Shown here in pieces: positions 18,412-26,228 of a stretch of 64,000 nucleotides of DNA. The notes beneath the pieces were generated by a model. The model was not told the origin of the DNA and made no database searches. It saw nothing but the letters and a program-made list of their open reading frames with translations. The DNA is from Butyricimonas faecalis. GTDB lineage: Bacteria > Bacteroidota > Bacteroidia > Bacteroidales > Marinifilaceae. Each line of letters opens with the position of its first letter. Positions within the stretch are counted from its first letter, which is position 1. The stretch spans positions 2,046,001 through 2,110,000 of the forward strand of contig NZ_CP032819.1 of assembly GCF_003991565.1 (NCBI RefSeq), given 5' to 3'. Made by a program: the position numbers and the translations under genes.

Positions 18412-19728
18412 ATGCAAAATAATCTAATTGACAAAAAAATCGTTGACCAGAAGCTAGAAGCTTGCGGAATCCGTGACATGGAAGATGCCACGATACGCGA
18501 CATCGTGAAAGTGGTAAACATGGTGGAAGCCGAAAGCGGGGAGAAATTCATCCGCATGGAAATGGGTGTTCCCGGACTTGCCCCCTCTAAAATCGGTATC
18601 GATGCCGAGATCGAGGCGCTACGTGCCGGCTGCGCTCAATTCTACCCGATGCTCGAAGGACACAAGGAGTTCAAGGAAGAAGGCTCCAAGTTCGTGAAGA
18701 ACTTCGTGGACATCAACATCAAACCGGAAGGCATCATCCCGACGGTGGGTTCCATGCAAGCCTGTTTCGCCGCATTCATGGCTGTAACGGAATGCAAAAA
18801 AGGAAAAGACACCGTCCTTTTCATTGACCCGGGATTCCCCGTACAAAAAACACAAATGCAAGTAATCGGCAAACCGTTTGAATCATTTGACGTTTACAAT
18901 TACAGGGGTGAAAAATTACGGGAAAAACTGGAAGAATACCTTTCCAAGGGAAACATCGCCGCCATCCTGTACAGCAACCCGAACAACCCGGCTTGGATAT
19001 GTCTCACCGACAAGGAACTGAAGATTATCGGAGAGCTGGCCACCAAATATGACGTGATCGTACTGGAAGACCTAGCCTATTTCGCCATGGACTTCCGCCG
19101 GGACCTTTCCGTACCGGGTAAAGCTCCGTTCCAACCGTCAGTCGGTAAATACACGGACAATTACATTGTCATGATCTCCGGTTCCAAACTATTCAGTTAC
19201 GCCGGACAACGTCTGGGAATCATGTGTATTTCTGACGCTTTATACAACCGGAAATATGATAACTTGCACGATCGTTTCGGGGGAATGGGCACCTTGGGTT
19301 ATACCATCGTGAACCGGATCATATACACGCTATCATCCGGGACAACTCACTCCTGCCAGTACGCCATGGCCGCCATCTTGAAAGCAGCCAACGAGGGACG
19401 CATCAACATCCTCGACGGGGTACGGGAATATGCAGAGCGGGCTCACGCCATGAAAGAGCTGTTCACCAAGTATGGTTTCGAGATCGTGTACGACCGGGAT
19501 CTGGAAGAACCTATCGCCGACGGATTCTATTTCACGATTATCTACCCGGGCTTCACCGGAGGAGACCTCACGAAAGAGATTCTATATTACGGTATATCAG
19601 CCATCCCGTTACGCGACACGGGTTCCAAGAAACAAGGTCTTCGTGCTTGTGTTTCTCAAACCGGACTCAACCGAATGCCGGAACTGGAAGAACGCTTGAA
19701 ACGCTTCGCGGCAGATCACACGAAATAA
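18412..19728 (+). CDS. PLP-dependent aminotransferase, class I/II
   Basis: 438 residues. Fold-type I signatures include the substrate-binding 'YSNPNNPAWICL', the PLP aspartate/tyrosine region 'VIVLEDLAYFAMDF' and the Schiff-base lysine in 'MISGSKLFSYAGQRLGIM'. The N-terminal extension of about 35 residues is longer than in AspC-type enzymes. It stands 255 bases upstream of a 2-oxoacid:ferredoxin oxidoreductase operon on the same strand, so a plausible role is turning an amino acid into the 2-oxoacid that the complex then oxidises. The amino-acid specificity cannot be read from sequence. Confidence 0.88.
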   Translation: MQNNLIDKKIVDQKLEACGIRDMEDATIRDIVKVVNMVEAESGEKFIRMEMGVPGLAPSKIGIDAEIEALRAGCAQFYPMLEGHKEFKEEGSKFVKNFVDINIKPEGIIPTVGSMQACFAAFMAVTECKKGKDTVLFIDPGFPVQKTQMQVIGKPFESFDVYNYRGEKLREKLEEYLSKGNIAAILYSNPNNPAWICLTDKELKIIGELATKYDVIVLEDLAYFAMDFRRDLSVPGKAPFQPSVGKYTDNYIVMISGSKLFSYAGQRLGIMCISDALYNRKYDNLHDRFGGMGTLGYTIVNRIIYTLSSGTTHSCQYAMAAILKAANEGRINILDGVREYAERAHAMKELFTKYGFEIVYDRDLEEPIADGFYFTIIYPGFTGGDLTKEILYYGISAIPLRDTGSKKQGLRACVSQTGLNRMPELEERLKRFAADHTK

Positions 19729-19742
19729 TTGAACATGGAGAA

Positions 19743-19788
19743 TTGAAAATTGAAAATGTCTTACAAAAATCTCATTTTCAATTTTCAA
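19743..19788. repeat. Facing heptamer arrays forming a 16-bp hairpin
   Basis: A perfect 16-base stem (TTGAAAATTGAAAATG at 19743-19758 with its complement at 19773-19788) and a 14-base loop. Each arm is made of 7-base units TTGAAAA. Lying 15 bases after the aminotransferase stop, it may act as a transcription barrier, though no clean U run follows. Diverged units continue to about 19804. Confidence 0.8.
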
Positions 19789-19899
19789 CTTCAAGTTTTC
19801 AATTTACTGAAATTAAATCGAAACAAATTCCGGCTCAACAGCCTTAACATGAAAGTAAAACAATGTTAAAATACAGGAAAACTATTTCACGATTCAATT

Positions 19900-19907
19900 T
19901 AAGTTTG
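19900..19907 (+). promoter_or_regulatory. Possible -7 box for the ferredoxin oxidoreductase operon
   Basis: TAAGTTTG matches TAnnTTTG, 77 bases before the first gene of the operon. A correctly spaced TTTG is not evident. Confidence 0.4.
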
Positions 19908-19983
19908 TAATTTTATCCCGTAGATGTGTTACAAAATATAAGGCAAAAAGAGAATTTATTTATAAATCATAATCAATTCAATT

Positions 19984-20211
19984 ATGGCAAAATTTAGAGG
20001 CGCTGTCGTCGTTGACAAAGAAAAATGCAAAGGATGTAACCTTTGCGTGGTCGCGTGTCCTACCAAAACTCTTGACTTAGCGAAAGAAGTGAATGGCAAA
20101 GGATACCACTACTCCGAGATGGTAAACCCGGAAGCATGTATTGGATGTGCCAGCTGCGCGTTGGTATGCCCAGACTCGGTAATCACCGTTTACAAAATGA
20201 ATGTACAATAA
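19984..20211 (+). CDS. korD: 2-oxoacid:ferredoxin oxidoreductase, ferredoxin-like delta subunit
   Basis: 75 residues with two 4Fe-4S binding motifs, 'CKGCNLCVVACP' and 'CIGCASCALVCP', as in the delta subunit of KorABCD/VorABCD complexes. It relays electrons from the thiamine-bound intermediate to ferredoxin. First gene of a four-gene operon; 18 bases separate it from the alpha subunit. The Kor versus Vor (branched-chain) choice cannot be settled from this small subunit. Confidence 0.9.
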   Translation: MAKFRGAVVVDKEKCKGCNLCVVACPTKTLDLAKEVNGKGYHYSEMVNPEACIGCASCALVCPDSVITVYKMNVQ

Positions 20212-20229
20212 GAATAAAAACTACCGAAA

Positions 20230-21315
20230 ATGGCAGAAGTAAAATTAATGAAAGGGAACGAGGTATTAGCCGAAGCTGCTATCCGTTGTGGATGTGATGC
20301 TTATTATGGTTACCCTATTACCCCGCAATCCGAAGTCATGGAGACTCTCATGTTACGCAAACCGTGGGAGGAAACAGGAATGGTCGTATTGCAGGCCGAA
20401 AGTGAATTGGCCTCTATCAACATGGTATACGGTGCCGCTGCTTGCGGTAAAAAGGCAATGACATCATCATCCAGCCCCGGTATCTCGTTGATGCAAGAAG
20501 GTTTAACCTACTTGGCAGGAGCAGAACTTCCCTGCTTGGTGATTGATGTTGTACGTGGAGGCCCAGGACTGGGAACCATCCAACCGGCACAAAGTGACTA
20601 TTTTCAGGCAACCAAAGGTGGTGGTCACGGAGACTATCACTTGATCGTCCTCGCTCCCGCTTCCGTTCAAGAAATGAACGATTTCGTAGGACTTGGTTTT
20701 GACTTGGCATTCAAATATCGTAACCCGGCCATGATCCTTGCCGATGGTGTTATCGGACAGATGATGGAAAAAGTTCAATTGAGCGAATACAAACCCCGTT
20801 GGACTCAAGAAGATATCGACAAGATGTCTGACAATTGGGCTTTAACCGGTAAGAAAGCACATCGTTCTCACAACACGATCACTTCCTTGGAATTGGACTC
20901 TTACAAACAAGAGGTATTCAACCACAAACTTCAAGAGAAGTACAAAATGATGGAAGAAAACGATGTTCTTTTTGAAGAAATCCAATGTGACGACGCGGAA
21001 TACATATTCGTGGCTTATGGATCAGCATCTCGTATTTGCCAAAAAGCAGTACAATTATGCCGTGAAAAAGGAATTAAAGTAGGTATCCTTCGTCCGATTA
21101 CCCTTTATCCTTTCCCGAAAAAAGAAATCGCACGCTTGTCTAAACAAGTGAAGGGAATCTTAACTGTAGAAATGAGCGCCGGTCAAATGGTAGAAGACGT
21201 TCGTTTGAACGTGGCCAATAACATCCCGGTAGAACACTACGGACGTTTCGGAGGAGTAATCCCGACACCGGAAGAGATCGTTGAAGCACTTGAAAAACAA
21301 ATTATAGGAGCATAA
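20230..21315 (+). CDS. korA: 2-oxoacid:ferredoxin oxidoreductase, alpha subunit
   Basis: 361 residues. The pyruvate-flavodoxin oxidoreductase domain I motif 'GCDAYYGYPITPQSEVMETL' and 'MTSSSSPGISLMQEGLTYLAG' place it in the KorA/VorB family; the transketolase C-terminal-like domain follows ('YIFVAYGSASRICQKAVQLC', 'GILRPITLYPFPKKEI'). Likely reaction: oxidative decarboxylation of 2-oxoglutarate or a branched 2-oxoacid to an acyl-CoA with reduction of ferredoxin. Three bases separate it from the beta subunit. Confidence 0.9.
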   Translation: MAEVKLMKGNEVLAEAAIRCGCDAYYGYPITPQSEVMETLMLRKPWEETGMVVLQAESELASINMVYGAAACGKKAMTSSSSPGISLMQEGLTYLAGAELPCLVIDVVRGGPGLGTIQPAQSDYFQATKGGGHGDYHLIVLAPASVQEMNDFVGLGFDLAFKYRNPAMILADGVIGQMMEKVQLSEYKPRWTQEDIDKMSDNWALTGKKAHRSHNTITSLELDSYKQEVFNHKLQEKYKMMEENDVLFEEIQCDDAEYIFVAYGSASRICQKAVQLCREKGIKVGILRPITLYPFPKKEIARLSKQVKGILTVEMSAGQMVEDVRLNVANNIPVEHYGRFGGVIPTPEEIVEALEKQIIGA

Positions 21316-21318
21316 GCT

Positions 21319-22086
21319 ATGTCAGTAGAATTAAAAGATATAATAAAAGAGGAGAATATTGTTTACAAGAAAACTCCCGTGCTTACCGATAACGTGATGC
21401 ACTACTGTCCGGGATGTTCCCATGGCGTGGTTCACAAAATTATCGCGGAAGTGATTGAAGAAATGGGTATCCAGGACAAAACCATCGGTGTATCTCCGGT
21501 AGGATGTTCTGTACTTGCCTACAACTATTTGGATATTGATTGGGCAGAAGCAGCACACGGACGTGCCCCGGCCGTTGCAACCGGTATCAGCCGTGTTCAC
21601 CCCGATCGTTACGTGTTCACTTATCAAGGTGATGGTGACTTGGCATCTATCGGATGCGGGGAAATCATGCACGCTTGTAACCGTGGTGAAAACATCGTGG
21701 TAATCTTTATCAACAACGCGATCTACGGTATGACCGGAGGACAGATGGCACCCACCACCCTTTTGGGACAGGTAACCGCTACCACTCCTTACGGACGTGA
21801 CGCCAAATTGAACGGATTCCCGATGAAATTAACCGAATTACTTGCCCAACTGGATGGAACTTGCTACGTAACCCGTCAGTCAGTTCACACCCCGGCTAAC
21901 GTGCGTAAAGCAAAAGCCGCTATCCGCAAGGCATTCGAGAACACCCGGAAAGACAAGGGTACTTCTTTCGTGGAAATCGTTAGTACATGTAACTCCGGTT
22001 GGAAAGTAACCCCGGTAGAAGCCAACAAATGGATGGTGGAAAACATGTTCCCGAAATACCCGTTAGGAGACATCAAAGACATTTAA
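21319..22086 (+). CDS. korB: 2-oxoacid:ferredoxin oxidoreductase, beta (thiamine-binding) subunit
   Basis: 255 residues, the usual size for KorB. The N-terminal 'YCPGCSHGVVHKIIAEV' and 'SPVGCSVLAYNYLDIDW' carry conserved cysteines; the TPP/Mg site is 'GDGDLASIGCGEIMHAC' followed by 'INNAIYGMTGGQMAPTT'. It lies in the middle of the complex operon. The next gene (gamma) is separated by 77 bases filled with heptamer repeats, unlike the tight spacing upstream. Confidence 0.92.
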   Translation: MSVELKDIIKEENIVYKKTPVLTDNVMHYCPGCSHGVVHKIIAEVIEEMGIQDKTIGVSPVGCSVLAYNYLDIDWAEAAHGRAPAVATGISRVHPDRYVFTYQGDGDLASIGCGEIMHACNRGENIVVIFINNAIYGMTGGQMAPTTLLGQVTATTPYGRDAKLNGFPMKLTELLAQLDGTCYVTRQSVHTPANVRKAKAAIRKAFENTRKDKGTSFVEIVSTCNSGWKVTPVEANKWMVENMFPKYPLGDIKDI

Positions 22087-22094
22087 TAATTTGA

Positions 22095-22160
22095 GATTTT
22101 AGATTTACGATTTTAGATTATCTGAATCGTAAATCCCAAATCATAAATCGTAAATTAAAG
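22095..22160 (+). repeat. Heptamer arrays between korB and korC
   Basis: Units of the type GATTTTA/GATTTAC run from about 22095 and, after a turn, units AATCGTA/AATCATA run to 22160, ending about 3-4 bases before the korC start. The two halves face each other: 22102-22112 and 22125-22135 form a perfect 11-base stem with a 12-base loop inside the operon. Confidence 0.8.
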
Positions 22161-22163
22161 ATT

Positions 22164-22715
22164 ATGACAGAAGAAATCATTATAGCAGGATTCGGTGGAC
22201 AAGGAGTTCTTTCCATGGGAAAGATTCTTGCTTACTCCGGAATTATGCAAGATCAGGAAGTTGCTTGGATGCCTTCTTACGGTCCTGAAATGCGCGGTGG
22301 TACCGCCAACGTGACCGTTATCTTGAGCGACGAGCGCATCAGCTCCCCGATCTTAACGAAATACGATACCGCTATCGTTCTGAACCAACAATCCATGGAT
22401 AAGTTCGAAAGCATGGTAAAACCGGGAGGTACCTTGATCTATGACCCGAACGGTATCACTCACGAACCGACGAGAAGAGATATCAATATCTACAAGATCG
22501 AAGGAACAGCCATTGCCGCAGAGCAAGGAAACCCGAAAGTATTCAACATGATCGTTCTTGGTGGATTCTTGAAGGTAAAACCGATCGTAAAACTTGACAA
22601 CGTGGAAAAAGGTTTGCAAAAATCTTTACCCCCTCGTCACCACAAGATGATCCCGATGAACATCGAGGCCATCCAAACCGGTATGAACAGCGTTGAAGTT
22701 GTTAACCAACTATAA
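22164..22715 (+). CDS. korC: 2-oxoacid:ferredoxin oxidoreductase, gamma subunit
   Basis: 183 residues. 'GFGGQGVLSMGKILAYSG', 'SYGPEMRGGTANVTVI' and 'NQQSMDKFESMVKPGGTLI' are typical of the POR/KOR gamma domain, which closes the active site around CoA. It ends the operon and is followed 2 bases later by the arm of a strong terminator. Its translation may be set apart from that of the other subunits by the repeat hairpin just upstream. Confidence 0.92.
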   Translation: MTEEIIIAGFGGQGVLSMGKILAYSGIMQDQEVAWMPSYGPEMRGGTANVTVILSDERISSPILTKYDTAIVLNQQSMDKFESMVKPGGTLIYDPNGITHEPTRRDINIYKIEGTAIAAEQGNPKVFNMIVLGGFLKVKPIVKLDNVEKGLQKSLPPRHHKMIPMNIEAIQTGMNSVEVVNQL

Positions 22716-22717
22716 AA

Positions 22718-22749
22718 CAAATAACCCCGCCTTTCGGCGGGGTTATTTG
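22718..22749 (+). terminator. Strong intrinsic terminator after korC
   Basis: A perfect 14-base-pair stem with a GC-rich core (CCCCGCC/GGCGGGG) and a TTTC loop; the distal part of the stem and following bases are T-rich (TTATTTGTTTA). Confidence 0.92.
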
Positions 22750-22825
22750 TTTATACACCTTTACTTTCCGTAATATTGGTAAGCATTTCCGTTATTTGTA
22801 TTAGATAAATTGCCAAGGCTTGTTG

Positions 22826-22833
22826 TAATTTTG
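22826..22833 (+). promoter_or_regulatory. Possible -7 box for the SDR gene
   Basis: TAATTTTG matches TAnnTTTG, 26 bases before the ATG. No TTTG at the ideal spacing was found. Confidence 0.4.
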
Positions 22834-22859
22834 CTTTATTAAAACAAAATAGAGACATT

Positions 22860-23702
22860 ATGACAAACAAAAAAGAAGTAGTCGTACTTTTCGGGACAGG
22901 AAGTATTGGACTTGCAATTATTCGCCGTGTATCTGCAGGTAAACATATCATTTTAGCTGATTATAACTTAAAAAATGCTGAAATTGCATCCCAAATGCTA
23001 AGTGATGCAGGCTTCGAGAGTAGCATCATCAAGGCTGACTTAGGTAGCAAGGAAGACATATTGGCTGTAGTCGCAGAAGCAGTAAAATGGGGGGAAGTAA
23101 AGTATGTCGTTAATGCTGCAGGAGTTAGTCCTTCGCAAGCACCTGTACACGAAATACTTCGCGTGGATATGTACGGGACAAGTGTCCTTTTGGAAGAATT
23201 TGGCAAAGTGATCGCGGAAGGAGGTAGTGCCGTAATCATCTCTTCACAAAGTGGCCATCGTCTGCCGGCTCTTCCACAAGAACAAAATGATGCCTTAGCA
23301 ATGAGTAAACCGGAAGACCTTTTAAATCTAGACTTCGTAACAGCAATCACCGATACACTTAAGGCTTACCAATATTCCAAACGATGCAATGTATTGAAGG
23401 TGGCATACGAAGCCACTCGATGGGGTAAACGTGGAGCTACTGTCAATTCCATATCACCCGGCATCATCATCACGCCACTAGCAAATGCCGAATTACAAGG
23501 ACCTCGCAAAGAGGGCTATCTGAAGATGATTCAAGCTTCACCAGCCGGACGAGCCGGAACTCCCGATGAAGTGGGTGATTTGGCAGAATTCTTAATGTCA
23601 AGTCGGGGACGATTCATTTCTGGTGCAGACATCCTCATTGATGGAGGAACAACTGCAAGTTACTGGTATGGAGACCTACAATATTTGAAAGCAACACATT
23701 AA
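22860..23702 (+). CDS. SDR-family NAD(P)-dependent oxidoreductase
   Basis: 280 residues. The Rossmann start is 'VVVLFGTGSIGLAIIRRV' (the glycine motif is GTGSIG), 'VVNAAGV' is the NAG-type motif, 'AVIISSQSGHRLPAL' supplies the catalytic serine and 'YQYSKRCNVLK' the YxxxK pair. The C-terminus 'EFLMSSRGRFISGADILIDGG' is standard for classical SDRs. The substrate is unknown. It is a single gene between a strong terminator and a bidirectional hairpin. Confidence 0.9.
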   Translation: MTNKKEVVVLFGTGSIGLAIIRRVSAGKHIILADYNLKNAEIASQMLSDAGFESSIIKADLGSKEDILAVVAEAVKWGEVKYVVNAAGVSPSQAPVHEILRVDMYGTSVLLEEFGKVIAEGGSAVIISSQSGHRLPALPQEQNDALAMSKPEDLLNLDFVTAITDTLKAYQYSKRCNVLKVAYEATRWGKRGATVNSISPGIIITPLANAELQGPRKEGYLKMIQASPAGRAGTPDEVGDLAEFLMSSRGRFISGADILIDGGTTASYWYGDLQYLKATH

Positions 23703-23746
23703 TAAATGAAAAGAAGTTGTCTAAAAAGATATTCAGTAAATTCCTA

Positions 23747-23784
23747 AAAATAGCTGTAACACTAAAAAGTCTTACAGCTATTTT
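23747..23784. terminator. Bidirectional hairpin between convergent SDR and PLDc_N genes
   Basis: A perfect 13-base-pair stem (23747-23759 with 23772-23784) and a 12-base loop, with T runs leaving on both strands. Confidence 0.7.
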
Positions 23785-23815
23785 ACGAATATTCCCCTCT
23801 TTACGCTCTATCACA

Positions 23816-24031
23816 TCACCTTTTAGAACTCCTCCCCCAACGTTTCGAAATATCAAATTTCTTTCTCTTCCTTCTTGATGAAAATAAATAATAAATGATG
23901 ATACCTACAATGGGTAACAAAATGATACATAACGTGAAAACAATTTTATACATCGGGTCTAAATCATTTCTTTTTAAAACTGAAAATAGACCTAAAATAT
24001 CAACAATGATCAAAATTAACAGGACATACAT
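23816..24031 (-). CDS. Small PLDc_N-like membrane protein
   Basis: 71 residues with two membrane helices (about 2-16 and 28-48) and a very basic C-terminal tail (SSRRKRKKFDISKRW...). The pattern 'DPMYKIVFTLCIILLPIVG' followed by 'IIYYLF' fits the phospholipase D-nuclease N-terminal-like domain, a short membrane hairpin found alone in many bacteria. Function is unknown. It lies 21 bases upstream of the thioredoxin gene's stop codon on the same strand but is probably independent. Confidence 0.65.
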   Translation of the reverse strand: MYVLLILIIVDILGLFSVLKRNDLDPMYKIVFTLCIILLPIVGIIIYYLFSSRRKRKKFDISKRWGRSSKR

Positions 24032-24052
24032 AATCTAAGTATTAAAATACAG

Positions 24053-26227
24053 TTAGTCAATCAATTTCTCTAACACCTCCCCCGCATCAACCAATCCTCC
24101 CACCATCCTTGCAACCACAATCCCGTTCGGATCAATCAACACCTTGGTCGGGAAAGAATAAATATTAAACAGACGGATCATATCGCACGTTTCCCGTCCC
24201 TCGTTATTCAATATTTGAGTCCATGTCAACCCGTCTTCTTTCACTGCCGTTTTCCAAAGCTTCCGGGCTTCGTTCTGATCTTTCACGTTCTCTTGGGCCA
24301 CGTTAATAAAAACAACTTGTTTCTTGTACTTTTCATACAACTCCTTCAAATGAGGATGCGATGCCCGACAAGGAGCGCACCAGCTTCCCCAAAAATCCAA
24401 CAACACGTATTTTCCACGTAGCTTCTCAAGAGACACCGTTTCCCCGTTCATATCTTTCTTCTCGAAATTCTTGGCAGGCATACCTATCCTAAAATCCTGA
24501 CTTCTTTTCAAACGTTGTGCAATAATACGGCCATAAGAATTTCCCTTCAAATTCGCGGGGAAACGACTGTAAATATCCTCTGTTTCATTCTCATCAAACC
24601 AAATATAATGTTCGGCTAACTTCATAACCGCGATATAACTATCCGGATTATTCCGTATAAACTCCATCGTTTTACGCTTATTTGCATCAAATGACCGCTG
24701 AAACTCCTCGGGATAATTCCGAATATCTCCCCCTTGAATGACATTATCAATCATTAACTGGTTATAGGCCTTTTCCTCCGGGGTCAGCAAATCGTAATTT
24801 AGCCGCACGAAATCACGGGAAACAGGTCCTCCCTTCTCCCACTTCACCACGGGCACTTTTCCCTTTTCCAAATCAAGTTTTAACACGGCAAATTCTCCCG
24901 GCACAATCATAAAACTAAAATGCGGATTCTGCTTGGTTCCCTCAGCAGTCGGCATCGCCAACTCATCACACAAAAATCTTATCCCCGCGGATACAGTATC
25001 TTTTCCCGCCATACTGATATCCAGCATATAGTTATCAAACTCGTGCTCTTCCTGCATAAATTTCCCCTTAGAAGAATAGGTGACAATCACTTTCCCCTTT
25101 TCCGCGGCATCAATCGCGGCTCGTAAACGGAACTCCTTCTTTCCCTCCAAATCCAGCATGATCGAGTAAAGAACCCGTTTATTGAATCCTTCCGCCACGT
25201 TTAGATTATCCCTTAACAAATCCGCCGCAGCCTGTCGAATTTCTTCATTCTGCTCCTTCAAAACACCAAACCCGACCAGTATCGAGAAACGATCCCGGTC
25301 TTCCAGTTGTGGAAACTTCTCCCGACAGATATCCAAATAATCTTTCATGCTATTTTTCAACCGTACCTCGGCAATCCCTTCCAGTGCTGTCAGCACCTCC
25401 CCGTTCGCCAAAGCCGCATCATGAATCTTCTCTTTCAACCGTATCCATTTCTCCTCGTTTACTTCCGTGTTTGAAACTACCCGAGCCGAAACAAAAAGCA
25501 TAATCTGCTGCCGTAACCAGTTATACAACAAACTCTCCACTTTCTCCCGTCCATTCTCCTTTACAAAACGATCTTTATGGGCAAACATGTAATCCGCTTT
25601 CGGATCCCCGTAATTCAAGGTATAACGAGTATAAAGGAAAAAATTCTCCGGCTTCACCCTTTTCTTGGCAGACAACTTATCAAAATACTCCCGTATCACT
25701 TGATTTCCCAGCTCAATATTCCCTGTTTCCATCTGCAACAAGGCATACTCGTTCACCAGTTCCGGGGTCCGTTCTCCTTTTTTATAACGACGGTTCAACC
25801 CTTCAGGTGACCACTTGGGATCAATCCCTTTACGAATCTTATCAACAAATTCCTCCGCCGGACGAGCCCCGGATGTTCGATAAACCTCCGTCCCATCCGC
25901 TCTCAAAACCACAAACGTCGGGTAAGCCCTCACCTGATATTTCTTTGCCAACTCCACTCCTTCCCCTTTCTCTGCATCCACTTTCATATTCACGAACACC
26001 CGGTTAAAATAGGTCCCCACCTGCTCTTGTGTAAACACCTCGGAAGACATCATCTTACACGGTCCGCACCACGTCGTGTAGAAGTCAATAAATATCATCT
26101 TTTTCTCTTTCCCCGCAAGAGCCAAAGCCTCCTGCATTGTCAACTCCTTAAAATCTACCCCTTGGGCAAAAGATGACAGCGGCAAAATTACCGCTATCAT
26201 CCAACAAAAAACTAATTTTATCTTCAT
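24053..26227 (-). CDS. Exported protein with two thioredoxin domains (uptake locus 2)
   Basis: About 724 residues from the ATG at 26227, which begins a good signal peptide and lies one base after the previous stop. The N-terminal thioredoxin (about 20-135) has the active site 'FYTTWCGPCKMM'. A long helical and beta middle region of about 450 residues follows. A C-terminal TlpA-like domain has 'LLDFWGSWCAPCRASHP' near residue 610 and 'FPTKVLIDPNG'. Two redox domains on one exported chain could pass electrons or reduce an imported disulfide. It is the last gene of sigma-fecR-susC-susD-DUF4843-PKD-thioredoxin. Confidence 0.85.
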   Translation of the reverse strand: MKIKLVFCWMIAVILPLSSFAQGVDFKELTMQEALALAGKEKKMIFIDFYTTWCGPCKMMSSEVFTQEQVGTYFNRVFVNMKVDAEKGEGVELAKKYQVRAYPTFVVLRADGTEVYRTSGARPAEEFVDKIRKGIDPKWSPEGLNRRYKKGERTPELVNEYALLQMETGNIELGNQVIREYFDKLSAKKRVKPENFFLYTRYTLNYGDPKADYMFAHKDRFVKENGREKVESLLYNWLRQQIMLFVSARVVSNTEVNEEKWIRLKEKIHDAALANGEVLTALEGIAEVRLKNSMKDYLDICREKFPQLEDRDRFSILVGFGVLKEQNEEIRQAAADLLRDNLNVAEGFNKRVLYSIMLDLEGKKEFRLRAAIDAAEKGKVIVTYSSKGKFMQEEHEFDNYMLDISMAGKDTVSAGIRFLCDELAMPTAEGTKQNPHFSFMIVPGEFAVLKLDLEKGKVPVVKWEKGGPVSRDFVRLNYDLLTPEEKAYNQLMIDNVIQGGDIRNYPEEFQRSFDANKRKTMEFIRNNPDSYIAVMKLAEHYIWFDENETEDIYSRFPANLKGNSYGRIIAQRLKRSQDFRIGMPAKNFEKKDMNGETVSLEKLRGKYVLLDFWGSWCAPCRASHPHLKELYEKYKKQVVFINVAQENVKDQNEARKLWKTAVKEDGLTWTQILNNEGRETCDMIRLFNIYSFPTKVLIDPNGIVVARMVGGLVDAGEVLEKLID

Positions 26228-26228
26228 A

